Shown: piece after piece, positions 49,515-59,978 of the stretch
Layout of the letters: each line of letters opens with the position of its first letter
Position numbering within the stretch: position 1 is the first letter of the stretch
Source: Enterobacteriaceae bacterium LSJC7
GTDB lineage: Bacteria > Pseudomonadota > Gammaproteobacteria > Enterobacterales > Enterobacteriaceae
Length of the DNA: 64,000 bases
Reading direction: 5' to 3'
NCBI GenBank assembly: GCA_000302695.1
Contig: AMFN01000014.1
Location: forward strand, 186,001-250,000
The notes under the pieces: generated by a model
The model's input: the letters and a program-made list of their open reading frames with translations, nothing else
Told to the model about the DNA's origin: nothing
Databases searched by the model: none
Position numbers and translations under genes: made by a program

Positions 49515-50851
49515 GTACGCAATCAGGCCCGGTCATTACCCACATGCGCGTGATCCCGGTGGCGGGCCACGACAGCATGTTACTTAACATCGGCGGCGCG
49601 CACGCGCCGTACTTCACCCGCAACATTGTGGTGCTGACCGATAACGCCGGTAATACCGGCCTGGGTGAAGCGCCCGGCGGTGAGGTGATTTACCAGACGC
49701 TGGTGGATGCTATCCCGCAGGTTGTGGGGCAGGAAGTGGCGCGCATGAATCAACTGGTGCAGCGCGTGCACATGGGCAACCAGTCGGCGGACTTTGACAC
49801 CTTCGGTAAAGGCGCATGGACCTTTGAACTGCGCGTGAATGCCGTGGCCACACTGGAAGCTGCACTGCTGGACTTACTTGGCAAGGCGCTCAATGTACCG
49901 GTGTGTGAGCTGCTAGGGCCTGGTAAACAGCGCGACGAAGTTACCGTGCTGGGTTATCTGTTTTATATAGGCGATCGCAACAAAACGGATTTGCCGTATC
50001 TGGAGGGGCAGCAGGGCGCTCACGCCTGGTATCACCTGCGCCACCAGCAGGCCTTAAGCACCCAGGCGGTCGTTGACCTGGCGCAAGCCGCGCAGGACCG
50101 CTACGGCTTTAAAGATTTCAAACTCAAAGGCGGCGTGCTGCCTGGCGAGCAGGAGCTTGAGGCGGCCTGCGCGTTGAAAAAACGCTTCCCGGATGCGCGC
50201 ATTACCGTTGACCCAAACGGTGCCTGGCTGCTTGATGAAGCCATTGCACTGTGCAAAGGCATGAATGAGGTGCTGACCTACGCCGAAGATCCGTGTGGCG
50301 CAGAGCAGGGCTACTCCGGGCGCGAAGTGATGGCAGAGTTTCGCCGTGCCACCGGCTTGCCGGTGGCAACCAACATGATTGCCACCAACTGGCGTGAAAT
50401 GGGCCATGCCATCATGCTTAACGCGGTCGATATTCCACTTGCGGACCCGCACTTCTGGACGCTCAGCGGCGCAGTACGCGTGGCGCAACTGTGCAACGAC
50501 TGGGGGCTGACCTGGGGTTGTCACTCCAATAACCATTTCGATATTTCGCTTGCCATGTTTACCCATGTGGGCGCGGCGGTACCCGGTACGCCAACAGCCA
50601 TTGATACCCACTGGATCTGGCAGGAGGGCGACCAGCGCCTGACCCGCGAGCCGCTGGCGATTCGCGACGGCAAAATTGCGGTGCCGCAGGCGCCAGGGCT
50701 GGGTGTGGAGCCTGACTGGGAACGCATCGAGCAGGCGCACCAGCTTTATAAAACGCTGCCCTGCGGTGCGCGCAACGACGCCAGCGCCATGCGCTACCTG
50801 GTGCCAGGATGGACATTTGACCGCAAGCGCCCGGCTTTCGGTCGCGGATAA
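49511..50851 (+). CDS. gudX: Glucarate dehydratase-related protein GudX
   Basis: 446-aa enolase-superfamily protein of the glucarate dehydratase subgroup, clearly paralogous to GudD encoded next. The catalytic elements seen in GudD are also here: KxK in FKLKGG, DPNGAW and AEDPCG metal ligands, TNMIAT and the HSNNHFD histidine. In E. coli GudX is reported to be much less active than GudD, and its real role is unclear. It differs from GudD in the 110-140 and 160-185 loop regions, which line the active site entry. Confidence 0.92.
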   Translation: MSTQSGPVITHMRVIPVAGHDSMLLNIGGAHAPYFTRNIVVLTDNAGNTGLGEAPGGEVIYQTLVDAIPQVVGQEVARMNQLVQRVHMGNQSADFDTFGKGAWTFELRVNAVATLEAALLDLLGKALNVPVCELLGPGKQRDEVTVLGYLFYIGDRNKTDLPYLEGQQGAHAWYHLRHQQALSTQAVVDLAQAAQDRYGFKDFKLKGGVLPGEQELEAACALKKRFPDARITVDPNGAWLLDEAIALCKGMNEVLTYAEDPCGAEQGYSGREVMAEFRRATGLPVATNMIATNWREMGHAIMLNAVDIPLADPHFWTLSGAVRVAQLCNDWGLTWGCHSNNHFDISLAMFTHVGAAVPGTPTAIDTHWIWQEGDQRLTREPLAIRDGKIAVPQAPGLGVEPDWERIEQAHQLYKTLPCGARNDASAMRYLVPGWTFDRKRPAFGRG

Positions 50852-50872
50852 TCAATGAGAAAGGATTTGGAT

Positions 50873-52207
50873 ATGAGTACACAAACGCCCGTTGTTACCG
50901 CCATGCAGGTTATTCCGGTTGCCGGTCATGACAGTATGTTAATGAACCTGAGCGGTGCGCATGCGCCGTTTTTCACCCGCAACATCGTGATCATTAAAGA
51001 TAACGCCGGTCACACCGGCGTGGGTGAAATTCCAGGCGGTGAAAAGATTCGCCAGACGCTGGAAGAGGCTATCCCGCTGGTGGTGGGCAAGACGCTCGGC
51101 CAGTACAAAAATCTGCTTAACGATGTACGCAGCCGCTTTGCCGACCGTGATTGCGCGGGCCGTGGTCTGCAAACCTTTGATTTGCGCACCACGATTCACG
51201 TTGTAACCGGTATTGAAGCGGCCATGCTTGATTTGCTGGGCCAGCACCTCGGCGTCAATGTGGCGTCGCTTCTGGGTGACGGTCAGCAGCGTAGCGAAGT
51301 GGAAATGCTCGGTTATCTGTTTTACATCGGCGATCGCAAACGCACGCCGCTGCCTTACCAGAGCCAGCCGGATGAGCGCTGTGACTGGTATCGCCTGCGC
51401 CACGATGAGGCGATGACGCCGCAGAGCGTTGTGCGTCTGGCTGAAGCCGCGTATGAAAAATACGGCTTTAACGATTTCAAACTCAAAGGCGGCGTGCTGG
51501 CCGGTGAGGAAGAGGCCGAAGCGATTAGCGCACTGGCGGCCCGCTTCCCACAGGCGCGAGTGACGCTTGACCCGAACGGGGCCTGGTCGCTGGACGAGGC
51601 AATTCGCATTGGTAAACAGCTGCGCGGCGTGCTGGCGTATGCAGAAGATCCCTGTGGTGCCGAGCAGGGCTACTCCGGGCGTGAAGTGATGGCAGAGTTT
51701 CGCCGCGCCACGGGGTTGCCGACGGCAACCAATATGATTGCCACTGACTGGCGGCAGATGGGGCACACGCTGTCGCTCCAGTCGGTGGACATCCCGCTTG
51801 CGGATCCGCACTTCTGGACTATGCAAGGCTCGGTTCGTGTGGCACAGATGTGTCATGAATTTGGTTTGACCTGGGGATCGCACTCTAACAACCATTTCGA
51901 CATATCGCTTGCGATGTTCACCCACGTGGCGGCAGCGGCACCGGGCACTATTACCGCGATTGATACCCACTGGATCTGGCAGGAGGGCAATCAGCGCCTG
52001 ACTAAAGCGCCGTTTGTGATTGAAGGCGGTAAAGTGAAAGTGCCAGAGGCGCCGGGGCTGGGCGTGGAGCTGGATATGGACCGGGTGATGCAGGCGCACG
52101 CGCTGTACCAGAAGCACGGACTGGGTGCGCGTGACGATGCGCAGGGCATGCAGTATCTGATTCCTGACTGGCGCTTTGACAACAAACGGCCCTGCATGGT
52201 GCGTTGA
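50873..52207 (+). CDS. gudD: D-glucarate dehydratase GudD
   Basis: 444-aa enolase-superfamily enzyme converting D-glucarate (and L-idarate) to 5-keto-4-deoxy-D-glucarate. The motif set [33 protein letters not shown] and GSHSNNHFD is complete. The start was set at ATG 50873 ([15 protein letters not shown]), with GAGAAAGGA upstream, over ATG 50855. It follows gudX by 21 nt. The next gene, a glycerate kinase, begins 88 nt later. Confidence 0.95.
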   Translation: MSTQTPVVTAMQVIPVAGHDSMLMNLSGAHAPFFTRNIVIIKDNAGHTGVGEIPGGEKIRQTLEEAIPLVVGKTLGQYKNLLNDVRSRFADRDCAGRGLQTFDLRTTIHVVTGIEAAMLDLLGQHLGVNVASLLGDGQQRSEVEMLGYLFYIGDRKRTPLPYQSQPDERCDWYRLRHDEAMTPQSVVRLAEAAYEKYGFNDFKLKGGVLAGEEEAEAISALAARFPQARVTLDPNGAWSLDEAIRIGKQLRGVLAYAEDPCGAEQGYSGREVMAEFRRATGLPTATNMIATDWRQMGHTLSLQSVDIPLADPHFWTMQGSVRVAQMCHEFGLTWGSHSNNHFDISLAMFTHVAAAAPGTITAIDTHWIWQEGNQRLTKAPFVIEGGKVKVPEAPGLGVELDMDRVMQAHALYQKHGLGARDDAQGMQYLIPDWRFDNKRPCMVR

Positions 52208-52250
52208 TGTACGGCTTTGTCCGGTTTCATAATACGGGCAATGATGGATC

Positions 52251-52272
52251 TCCCCACTTCATGAAGTGGGGA
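52251..52272. repeat. Perfect 22-nt palindrome between gudD and the glycerate kinase gene
   Basis: Half-site TCCCCACTTCA followed immediately by its reverse complement TGAAGTGGGGA. No T run follows, so it is not a standard terminator. It may be an mRNA hairpin that sets differential expression within the operon, or an operator. The symmetry is seen directly, the role is inferred. Confidence 0.6.
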
Positions 52273-52295
52273 ACTGTTGATAATAAGGATCGCCG

Positions 52296-53435
52296 ATGAA
52301 AATAGTGATCGCACCGGATTCATACAAAGAAAGCCTGAGCGCGCTTGAGGTTGCTGACTGCATCGAACAGGGGTTTCGCGCCGTCTTTCCCGAGGCAGAA
52401 TATGTGAAGGTGCCGATGGCCGACGGCGGCGAAGGCACCGTTGAGGCGATGATTGCGGCAACCGATGGACGACGCCTTGAGCTTGAGGTTACCGGTCCGC
52501 TGGGCCAGCCGGTGACGGCGTTTTACGGTCTTTCTGGCGACGGGCGCAGTGCGTTTATCGAAATGGCGGCGGCAAGCGGGCTGGAGCTACTGAGTAGCAC
52601 GCAGCGCGATCCGCGCATTACCACCTCTTATGGCACTGGCGAGCTGATTTGTCATGCGCTGGATGCCGGTGTGGAGCACATCATTATCGGCATTGGCGGC
52701 AGTGCGACTAACGATGCGGGAGCAGGCATGCTCCAGGCTCTGGGTGTGCGCCTGACTGACAATGACGGTCGTGATTTAGCGCCCGGCGGCGCGGCACTTG
52801 CGAAGCTCGCGAAGATTGATGTTACCGGGCTGGATGCGCGTATTGCGCGCTGTCGTATCGACGTTGCGTGCGATGTCACGAACCCGCTCACCGGTGAACA
52901 GGGGGCATCGGCGATTTTCGGTCCGCAAAAAGGCGCGACGGCGCAGATGGTTACGCAACTGGACCAGGCGCTGGCGCACTTTGCGAAGACCATTGCCCGC
53001 GATGTGGGCAAAGCGGTGCTGGCGCTTGAAGGTGGCGGTGCGGCAGGTGGAATGGGGGCGGCGCTATACGCCTTCTGCGATGCAAAGCTGCGCCCGGGGA
53101 TTGATATTGTGACCGGTGCGCTGAACCTTGAAGCACAACTGCGCGATGCCGATGTAGTGATTACCGGCGAAGGGCGTATCGACAGTCAGTCAATTCACGG
53201 CAAGGTGCCGGTCGGCGTGGCGCGCATTGCCAAACGGCACAACAAGCCGGTCATCGGCATTGCCGGAAGCCTGACGCCCGACGTGGGTGTGGTGCATGAA
53301 CACGGCATTGATGCGGTTTTTAGCGTGATAGACAGCGTATGTACGCTGGAGCAGGCGTTGGACAATGCCGCGCAGAATGTGCGCCGTGCGGCGCGCAATG
53401 TGGCGAGCGTGTTGAAGATGGGGCCGCTGAGGTGA
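52296..53435 (+). CDS. garK: Glycerate 2-kinase (GarK type)
   Basis: 379-aa GckA/GlxK-GarK family kinase that phosphorylates D-glycerate at the 2-position. Conserved blocks: MKIVIAPDSYKESLSA at the N-terminus, PMADGGEGTVEAM, IIGIGGSATNDAGAGM, FGPQKGA and VITGEGRIDSQSIHGK. It resembles GarK more than GlxK as I recall these sequences. In E. coli garK is in the garPLRK operon elsewhere; here it follows gudD in the same direction, completing glucarate use in one operon except for the aldolase and the tartronate semialdehyde reductase. Confidence 0.9.
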   Translation: MKIVIAPDSYKESLSALEVADCIEQGFRAVFPEAEYVKVPMADGGEGTVEAMIAATDGRRLELEVTGPLGQPVTAFYGLSGDGRSAFIEMAAASGLELLSSTQRDPRITTSYGTGELICHALDAGVEHIIIGIGGSATNDAGAGMLQALGVRLTDNDGRDLAPGGAALAKLAKIDVTGLDARIARCRIDVACDVTNPLTGEQGASAIFGPQKGATAQMVTQLDQALAHFAKTIARDVGKAVLALEGGGAAGGMGAALYAFCDAKLRPGIDIVTGALNLEAQLRDADVVITGEGRIDSQSIHGKVPVGVARIAKRHNKPVIGIAGSLTPDVGVVHEHGIDAVFSVIDSVCTLEQALDNAAQNVRRAARNVASVLKMGPLR

Positions 53436-53498
53436 CCGGCCATTGCGTTCTTCTGCCTGGAGAGCGTGTAAGACGCTAACCGTGCGCTGAGGGCTAAC

Positions 53499-53532
53499 CA
53501 GGTATTGGGGCCGGATTTGGCCCCAATACCTG
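53499..53532. terminator. Bidirectional terminator-like hairpin between garK and barA
   Basis: 14-bp perfect stem CAGGTATTGGGGCC / GGCCCCAATACCTG with a 6-nt loop, between two convergent genes. T runs are absent on both sides, but the stem is very stable. Confidence 0.6.
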
Positions 53533-53536
53533 TGCG

Positions 53537-56293
53537 TTATTTAAGAAACTGGCACGCCTCGCGCGTCACGTTATCCATTTCATCCAGTAGCTCCAGCAGT
53601 TCTGGCTCCAGCTGTTCTGGCGGGATATCGCTGCGCATCTGTTGCTCCAGCAAATAACAGAGGTTTTTCAGGCGCGGTACGCCGCTGTAGCCACAGCTGC
53701 CGTGCAGTTTATGGATAACCGCCAGCAGCTCTTCAGGGGCTTCGCCGGAGAGTTGCTCTTCAACGATATTGCGCACCTGCGGCAGGAAATCCACCAGCAT
53801 CAGTAGCATATCGCGCGCCAGATCGGGCTTATTGGCCGCCTGGTGAAGCGCAAGCTGCCAGTCGAACGTGGCGTTGGGGTTCACCTTCGGCGCGCTCGGT
53901 TCCGGTAACGCTCCTGGAATGGCCATCCCGCTGCCGGGGCCGTAGCGCAGCAGCAGCGCATGCAGCTTCTCCTCGGCAATAGGTTTGGCCAGATAGTCGT
54001 TCATGCCAGCGCTCAGTAGCTTCTCTTTTTGCCCGGCCATCGCATGCGCCGTCACGGCAACCACCGGCGTGTAATGGTGCTGCGGCAGCTGGCGGATAAG
54101 CTCACAGGCGCGGATACCGTCCATATCCGGCATCTGGATATCCATCAGCACCAGATCAAAGGCCATCTGGCGCGCGTTTTCAATCGCCTGAGTGCCACTT
54201 TCACACAGCACCACCTGCTGGACCTGGTCATCGAGCAGCGCACCAATCAGCTTCAGGTTAGCCGGATTATCATCCACCGCCATCACGGTCATGGGCAACC
54301 TGTCGTTGGCTTCTTCCTCGCCTGGCAGCACACAGCGCTCGCCACCGTGCTCAAGCAGCAGCGGCGTCAGGCGTGTTTGCGTCACGGGTTTGAGCAGGCA
54401 GGCTTTGGCCCCGTTGCGGATAAAGTGCTCCACATTCACCTGGGCGTGGCACGGCAGTGCCAGCAACAGGCACTCGGTCATGGCCGCTGCACGGTGCAGC
54501 GTTTCCTCCGCAATGGAGAAGGACTCCTGAAAAACAACCGGCACGCCGAGCAAAATAAAGTCATAGCGGTCATCCGGCAGGGCGTTGAGCGAGCCACTGT
54601 AGGTGACGCGCATCGGCATTCCCGCAAGCATATCCAGCGTGCCCTGCGCGGCGGCGGCATTTGGCTCAATGTAACCGATATGCTTGCCGGTGAGTGCATC
54701 CAGCGCGTGGATATCGAGTGCCGCGTTGGGATTCAGGTCGAGATTAATGTGGAACCAGAAAGTGGAGCCGTTGCCAGGCTGGCTGTGGAATGAGATATCG
54801 CCGCCCATTTCATTGACCAGCTTCTGGGTAATGACCAGCCCCAGCCCGGTGCCGCCGTGGCGTCGCGAAATACTGGCGTCTGCCTGGCGAAACGCCTGGA
54901 ACAGCCGCGACTGATCTTTTTCCGGGATGCCAATACCGGTATCGCGGATCTGCACCTCAATTTGCAGCTTATTGTTGCTGACGGCACGTTTGTCGATGAT
55001 GACATCAATGCTGCCTTGTTCGGTAAACTTAATCGCGTTACCAATAAGGTTGGTCAGAATTTGCTGCAAACGCAGCGGATCGCCAATCACGTTATCCGGC
55101 ACATCATTTTTAATATTGAGCGTCAGCTCAAGACCCTTGTCGTGTGCGGAATGGGCCAGCAGCGTGATGGTTTCATCAAGCGTTGTGCGCAGCAGGAACG
55201 GAATGCTTTCGAGGATCAGCTTGCCCGCCTCCAGCTTAGAGAAGTCGAGCACGTCGTTGATGATAGTCAGCAGGTTGTTCGCCGAGCGCTCAATGGTATT
55301 AAGGTGATCGCGCTGCGTGTTGGTCAGGTCGCTTTTGAGCGTCAGGCGCGTAAAGCCAATCACGCCGTTAAGCGGGGTGCGTAGCTCATGCGACATGTTG
55401 GCAAGAAATTCTGATTTGATACGTGCCGCTTCCTGGGCGCGTTTTTTCGCCAGATCCAGTTCTACGTTCTGGATTTCCATTTGCTCCAGCGTTTCACGCA
55501 GGTCCGATGTGGCCTGGTCAACGTTATGCTGCATCTCCTCGTGGTAAGCCGTCAGCGACATCGCCATTGAGTTGATGCCGTTTTTCAGCATATCCAGCTC
55601 GCCGAGCATAAAGCCTTCGACGCGGCTGTCGAGCTGGCCGCGGCGGATGCGGTCAACGGTATTTACCATGTTGCGAATGGGGCTTGTGACATCGCGCATC
55701 AGCCGCCAGGCGAACACCAGCGCAATCCCTACGCAGAACAGCACCAGCAGCGTGGAGGTGAAAATCTCTTTATATTGCTGCAGCCGTACCGAGCGCAGAT
55801 CCAACTCCAGCGCCACGTAGCCCATAGTGTTATTGGTCGGTTTAGCTTCCGTGACTTCGGATTCGTCTGGTGAATAACGCTCGGAAATAATCGGCGTACG
55901 CAACACCAGATAGTCACCGCGGTGGGAAACCGTCAGCGCCATCGGCAGGGGCGCGCCGTCCGGCAGGCGCAGCAGCGAATGATCGAGCTGAGAGTTTGAC
56001 GTGACAAACAGCCGGTTGTTCTCGTCATACACGGAAATACCGCGCACGATTTCTGAATGGCGGCGGTGCAGTACGCTCACCAGCTGGCGGATAGATTCAC
56101 GGTTATGAAAGCTCATTCCGTATTCGCTGGAAACCGCCAGAGGCTCAATAATGCTGGCTCCGGCATCTTCAAGCTGGCGTTGCAGGTCGTGATAACGGTG
56201 CACAACAAAAAAGATACTGAGCAACAGGCCAATAAGCACCGTTGGGGCGAGAATCAGTATCATCATGCGTGCCCGCAGGCTGTAGTTGGTCAT
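53537..56293 (-). CDS. barA: Hybrid sensor histidine kinase BarA
   Basis: 918-aa tripartite sensor kinase of the BarA/UvrY system, responding to acetate and formate and controlling csrB/csrC. Two membrane helices near residues 9-30 and 175-195 flank a periplasmic sensor. Then come HAMP, the HisKA domain with His302 ([11 protein letters not shown]), HATPase, a degenerate receiver, the receiver with Asp718 ([12 protein letters not shown]) and the HPt domain with His861 ([10 protein letters not shown]). All phosphorelay residues are intact. It is divergent from rlmD by 57 nt. Confidence 0.97.
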   Translation of the reverse strand: MTNYSLRARMMILILAPTVLIGLLLSIFFVVHRYHDLQRQLEDAGASIIEPLAVSSEYGMSFHNRESIRQLVSVLHRRHSEIVRGISVYDENNRLFVTSNSQLDHSLLRLPDGAPLPMALTVSHRGDYLVLRTPIISERYSPDESEVTEAKPTNNTMGYVALELDLRSVRLQQYKEIFTSTLLVLFCVGIALVFAWRLMRDVTSPIRNMVNTVDRIRRGQLDSRVEGFMLGELDMLKNGINSMAMSLTAYHEEMQHNVDQATSDLRETLEQMEIQNVELDLAKKRAQEAARIKSEFLANMSHELRTPLNGVIGFTRLTLKSDLTNTQRDHLNTIERSANNLLTIINDVLDFSKLEAGKLILESIPFLLRTTLDETITLLAHSAHDKGLELTLNIKNDVPDNVIGDPLRLQQILTNLIGNAIKFTEQGSIDVIIDKRAVSNNKLQIEVQIRDTGIGIPEKDQSRLFQAFRQADASISRRHGGTGLGLVITQKLVNEMGGDISFHSQPGNGSTFWFHINLDLNPNAALDIHALDALTGKHIGYIEPNAAAAQGTLDMLAGMPMRVTYSGSLNALPDDRYDFILLGVPVVFQESFSIAEETLHRAAAMTECLLLALPCHAQVNVEHFIRNGAKACLLKPVTQTRLTPLLLEHGGERCVLPGEEEANDRLPMTVMAVDDNPANLKLIGALLDDQVQQVVLCESGTQAIENARQMAFDLVLMDIQMPDMDGIRACELIRQLPQHHYTPVVAVTAHAMAGQKEKLLSAGMNDYLAKPIAEEKLHALLLRYGPGSGMAIPGALPEPSAPKVNPNATFDWQLALHQAANKPDLARDMLLMLVDFLPQVRNIVEEQLSGEAPEELLAVIHKLHGSCGYSGVPRLKNLCYLLEQQMRSDIPPEQLEPELLELLDEMDNVTREACQFLK

Positions 56294-56350
56294 GGGGTTC
56301 CGATATGGGACAATGAGTCAAACAGTAAACTGGTAATGCATAACTCCACA

Positions 56351-57649
56351 ATGGCGCAATTCTACTCTGCAAAGCGGCGCGTGACGACGCGTAAGATCAT
56401 AACACTCGACATTCGTGACCTGGATCCATTTGGGCAGGGCGTTGCTCGCCATGACGGTAAGGCATTGTTTGTTCCGGGCGCATTGCCCGGTGAGCAGGTT
56501 GAAGCCGTCCTTGAAAGCGAAAAACGCAGCCATGCGACGGCGCGGGTTAAGCGGCGCCTTACCGACAGCCCGCAGCGCGTGGTGCCGCGCTGCCCCTGGT
56601 TTGGTAGCTGTGGCGGCTGCCAGCAGCAGCACGCCAGTGTGGAACTCCAGCGTGCCAGCAAAGCCCAGGCGCTCGCGCGCATGATGAAGCACCCGGTTGA
56701 AGATGTTATTGCAGGCGAGCCGTGGGGCTACCGCCGTCGCGCACGCCTCAGCCTTGCTTTTCACCCCAAAACCCAGACATTACAGATGGGGTTTCGCAAG
56801 GCCAGCTCCAGCGATTTAGTGGATATTCGCCAGTGCCCCATTCTGGTGCCCCAACTTGAGGCACTGCTTGCGCCGTTGCACCAGTGCCTGTCATCGCTAC
56901 AAAGCGTGCGCAAGCTCGGGCACGTTGAACTGGTGCTGGCAGACAACGGTCCGCTGATGGTGTTGCGCCATCTGGCAGCACTGAACGCCAGTGATAAAGA
57001 AAAGCTGGAACGCTTTTCGCATTCTGAAGGTGTGGCGCTGTACCTTGCTGGCGACAGCGATAAGCTGGAGCAGCTCACCGGAGAGATGCCCTGGTATCAG
57101 TCGGACGGTCTACGCTTAACGTTCAGCCCGCGCGATTTTATTCAGGTTAACGATGCCGTGAACCAACAAATGGTGGCACGGGCGCTGGAATGGCTGGAGA
57201 TAGCCCCCGGCGACCGGGTGCTTGACCTGTTTTGCGGCATGGGCAATTTTACGCTGCCGCTGGCAAAACGGGCCATCAGCACGATTGGTGTGGAAGGCGT
57301 GGCTGCGCTGGTGGCAAAAGCCAAATATAATGCTGAATATAATGGGTTGAAAAACGTAACATTCTGGCATGAAGATCTTGAGCAGGATGTCACTCGCCAG
57401 CCGTGGGCGGCGCATGGAGTGGATAAGGTATTGCTTGACCCGGCACGCGCCGGTGCTGCGGGTGTGATGCGGCAAATCGGCAAACTGGCACCTTCGCGTG
57501 TGGTCTATGTTTCCTGTAACCCGAGCACGCTCGCGCGCGACAGCGCCGAGCTGGGTGCGGCGGGTTATGTGCTCACGCGCCTCACAATGCTGGATATGTT
57601 TCCCCATACCGGGCATCTGGAGTCAATGGCGTTATTTGAACGACGTTAA
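56351..57649 (+). CDS. rlmD: 23S rRNA (uracil(1939)-C5)-methyltransferase RlmD
   Basis: 432-aa SAM-dependent RNA methyltransferase with an N-terminal TRAM domain and a [4Fe-4S] cluster ([10 protein letters not shown]...). The SAM motif is [14 protein letters not shown], and the catalytic cysteine is in [13 protein letters not shown]. The start [10 protein letters not shown] at 56351 was chosen; the open frame reaches back to 56057 inside barA but that part matches nothing. It lies directly upstream of relA, 54 nt apart. Confidence 0.95.
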   Translation: MAQFYSAKRRVTTRKIITLDIRDLDPFGQGVARHDGKALFVPGALPGEQVEAVLESEKRSHATARVKRRLTDSPQRVVPRCPWFGSCGGCQQQHASVELQRASKAQALARMMKHPVEDVIAGEPWGYRRRARLSLAFHPKTQTLQMGFRKASSSDLVDIRQCPILVPQLEALLAPLHQCLSSLQSVRKLGHVELVLADNGPLMVLRHLAALNASDKEKLERFSHSEGVALYLAGDSDKLEQLTGEMPWYQSDGLRLTFSPRDFIQVNDAVNQQMVARALEWLEIAPGDRVLDLFCGMGNFTLPLAKRAISTIGVEGVAALVAKAKYNAEYNGLKNVTFWHEDLEQDVTRQPWAAHGVDKVLLDPARAGAAGVMRQIGKLAPSRVVYVSCNPSTLARDSAELGAAGYVLTRLTMLDMFPHTGHLESMALFERR

Positions 57650-57703
57650 CGGATAAAAGTGGTCGCGCAATGCCGCGGCCAGGCAGGGCCGAGAGGAGAG
57701 GAT

Positions 57704-59932
57704 ATGGTTGCGGTAAGAAGTGCACATCTCAATAGAGCTGGTGAGTTCGCCATCGACAAGTGGGTGGCGAGTCTGGGAATTAACCCGCAGTCGTGTGAGC
57801 GCTTAGCCGAAACCTGGCAGTATTGCGAACAACAGATAAAAGGGCATCCGCAGGCGGATCTGCTGCTGTGGCGCGGTGTGGAAATGGTCGAAATCCTTTC
57901 CATGCTGAGTATGGATATCGATACTCTGCGCGCGGCGCTGCTGTTCCCGCTCGCAGACGGCGGCGTTGTCACAGAAGAAGTGTTGCTCGAAACCGTGGGT
58001 AAGTCGGTTGTGCATCTGATTCACGGCGTGCGCGATATGGACGCCATTCGCCAGCTTAAAGCGACCCACACCGATGATGCCGTGTCCTCTGAGCAGGTGG
58101 ACAATGTGCGCCGCATGCTGCTGGCGATTGTGGACGATTTCCGCTGCGTGGTGATTAAGCTTGCCGAACGCATCGCGCATCTGCGTGAAGTGAAAGACGC
58201 GCCAGAAGACGAGCGCGTACTGGCGGCCAAAGAGTGTACCAACATCTATGCGCCGCTCGCTAACCGCCTGGGTATCGGCCAGCTGAAATGGGAGCTGGAA
58301 GATTACTGCTTCCGCTATCTGCATCCCGCTGAATACAAACGCATTGCTAAGCTGCTGCACGAACGGCGTATTGACCGTGAGCGCTACATTGATGAGTTTG
58401 TCTCCAACCTGCGCCAGGCCATGAAAACCGAAGGCGTGAAGGCTGAAGTGTATGGCCGCCCGAAGCACATCTACAGCATCTGGCGCAAAATGCAGAAAAA
58501 GCATCTGGCATTTGACGAGCTGTTTGACGTGCGCGCCGTGCGTATCGTAGCGGAGCGTTTGCAGGACTGCTACGCCGCACTCGGTACGGTGCACACGCTC
58601 TATCGCCACCTGCCCGATGAGTTTGATGATTACGTGGCGAACCCAAAACCCAATGGTTACCAGTCTATCCACACGGTAGTGCTGGGGCCAGGGGGGAAAA
58701 CGGTCGAAATCCAGATTCGTACTAAGCAGATGCATGAAGAGTCTGAACTGGGCGTTGCCGCGCACTGGAAGTACAAAGAAGGGGCGGCCGCCCAGGGGCG
58801 CTCGGGCCATGAAGACCGCATTGCCTGGCTGCGTAAGCTCATTGCGTGGCAGGAGGAGATGTCGGATTCTGGTGAAATGCTTGATGAGGTAAGAAGCCAG
58901 GTCTTTGACGACCGGGTTTACGTATTTACGCCTAAGGGCGATGTTGTGGACTTGCCCGCAGGCTCTACACCGCTTGATTTTGCCTATCATATTCACAGCG
59001 ATGTAGGTCACCGCTGCATTGGTGCCAAAATTGGCGGGCGCATTGTGCCTTTTACCTACCAGTTACAGATGGGCGACCAGGTCGAGATAATCACCCAGAA
59101 GCAGCCTAACCCAAGCCGCGACTGGCTTAATCCGAACCTTGGCTACGTGACCACCAGCCGCGGACGTTCAAAAATTCACGCCTGGTTTCGCAAGCAGGAC
59201 AGAGATAAAAACATTCTCGCCGGGCGGCAAATTCTTGATAACGAGCTGGAACATCTGGGTATCAGTCTGAAGGAAGCGGAAAAACAGCTGCTGCCGCGCT
59301 ACAACTTCAACGAAATGGAAGAGCTACTGGCCGCGATTGGCGGCGGCGATATTCGTCTCAACCAGATGGTGAACTTCCTACAGGCGCAGTTCAATAAGCC
59401 AAGTGCTGCGGAGCAGGATGCCGAGGCGCTGCGCCAGTTGAAGCAGAAAAGCTATACGCCGCAGGGGCGCGCCAAAGACAACGGCCGTGTGGTAGTAGAA
59501 GGGGTAGGCAACCTGATGCACCACATTGCCCGCTGCTGCCAGCCGATTCCAGGCGATGAGATTGTTGGGTTTATCACCCAGGGGCGCGGGATCTCGATTC
59601 ACCGCGCTGACTGCGATCAGCTCACTGAACTGCGCTCACACGCGCCGGAGCGCATTGTGGATGCCGTGTGGGGCGAAACCTATTCAGCGGGCTACTCGCT
59701 GGTGGTGCGCGTGATGGCTAACGACCGTAGCGGCCTGCTGCGTGATATCACCACGATTCTTGCCAATGAGAAGGTAAACGTGCTGGGGGTGACCAGCCGC
59801 AGCGATACCAAACAGCAGATGGCCACCATCGACATGAACATCGAAATCTACAACCTGCAGGTGCTTGGCCGGGTACTCGGCAAGCTCAACCAGGTACCGG
59901 ATATTATTGACGCACGCCGTCTGCACGGCTAA
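57704..59932 (+). CDS. relA: GTP pyrophosphokinase RelA ((p)ppGpp synthetase I)
   Basis: 742-aa ribosome-associated stringent factor. The N-terminal HD-type hydrolase domain is degenerate (no intact HDxxED), as expected for RelA rather than SpoT. The synthetase domain has RPKHIYSIWRKMQ and FDELFDVRAVRIV. TGS (VYVFTPKGDVVDLPAG), zinc-finger (HHIARCCQPIPGD) and ACT domains follow. ATG 57704 follows GAGAGGAGAG. In E. coli K-12 mazEF come next; here mazG follows directly. Confidence 0.97.
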   Translation: MVAVRSAHLNRAGEFAIDKWVASLGINPQSCERLAETWQYCEQQIKGHPQADLLLWRGVEMVEILSMLSMDIDTLRAALLFPLADGGVVTEEVLLETVGKSVVHLIHGVRDMDAIRQLKATHTDDAVSSEQVDNVRRMLLAIVDDFRCVVIKLAERIAHLREVKDAPEDERVLAAKECTNIYAPLANRLGIGQLKWELEDYCFRYLHPAEYKRIAKLLHERRIDRERYIDEFVSNLRQAMKTEGVKAEVYGRPKHIYSIWRKMQKKHLAFDELFDVRAVRIVAERLQDCYAALGTVHTLYRHLPDEFDDYVANPKPNGYQSIHTVVLGPGGKTVEIQIRTKQMHEESELGVAAHWKYKEGAAAQGRSGHEDRIAWLRKLIAWQEEMSDSGEMLDEVRSQVFDDRVYVFTPKGDVVDLPAGSTPLDFAYHIHSDVGHRCIGAKIGGRIVPFTYQLQMGDQVEIITQKQPNPSRDWLNPNLGYVTTSRGRSKIHAWFRKQDRDKNILAGRQILDNELEHLGISLKEAEKQLLPRYNFNEMEELLAAIGGGDIRLNQMVNFLQAQFNKPSAAEQDAEALRQLKQKSYTPQGRAKDNGRVVVEGVGNLMHHIARCCQPIPGDEIVGFITQGRGISIHRADCDQLTELRSHAPERIVDAVWGETYSAGYSLVVRVMANDRSGLLRDITTILANEKVNVLGVTSRSDTKQQMATIDMNIEIYNLQVLGRVLGKLNQVPDIIDARRLHG

Positions 59933-59938
59933 TGCCAG

Positions 59939-59960
59939 CGCTCCCCGACCGTGGGGAGCG
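59939..59960 (+). terminator. Hairpin between relA and mazG
   Basis: Stem CGCTCCCC-GACCGT-GGGGAGCG 6 nt after the relA stop, followed by CGCATTTC with no T run. It could attenuate or stabilise the transcript between the two genes. Confidence 0.5.
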
Positions 59961-59978
59961 CGCATTTCAGGGAATAAC

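Noticed and set aside
50939-52117. 392-codon open frame on the minus strand inside gudD
   Set aside because: A shadow of gudD in a GC-rich genome; translation has no recognisable domain and gudD itself is unquestionable.
57803-59011. 402-codon minus-strand open frame inside relA
   Set aside because: Antisense shadow of relA with no ribosome site and no family resemblance.
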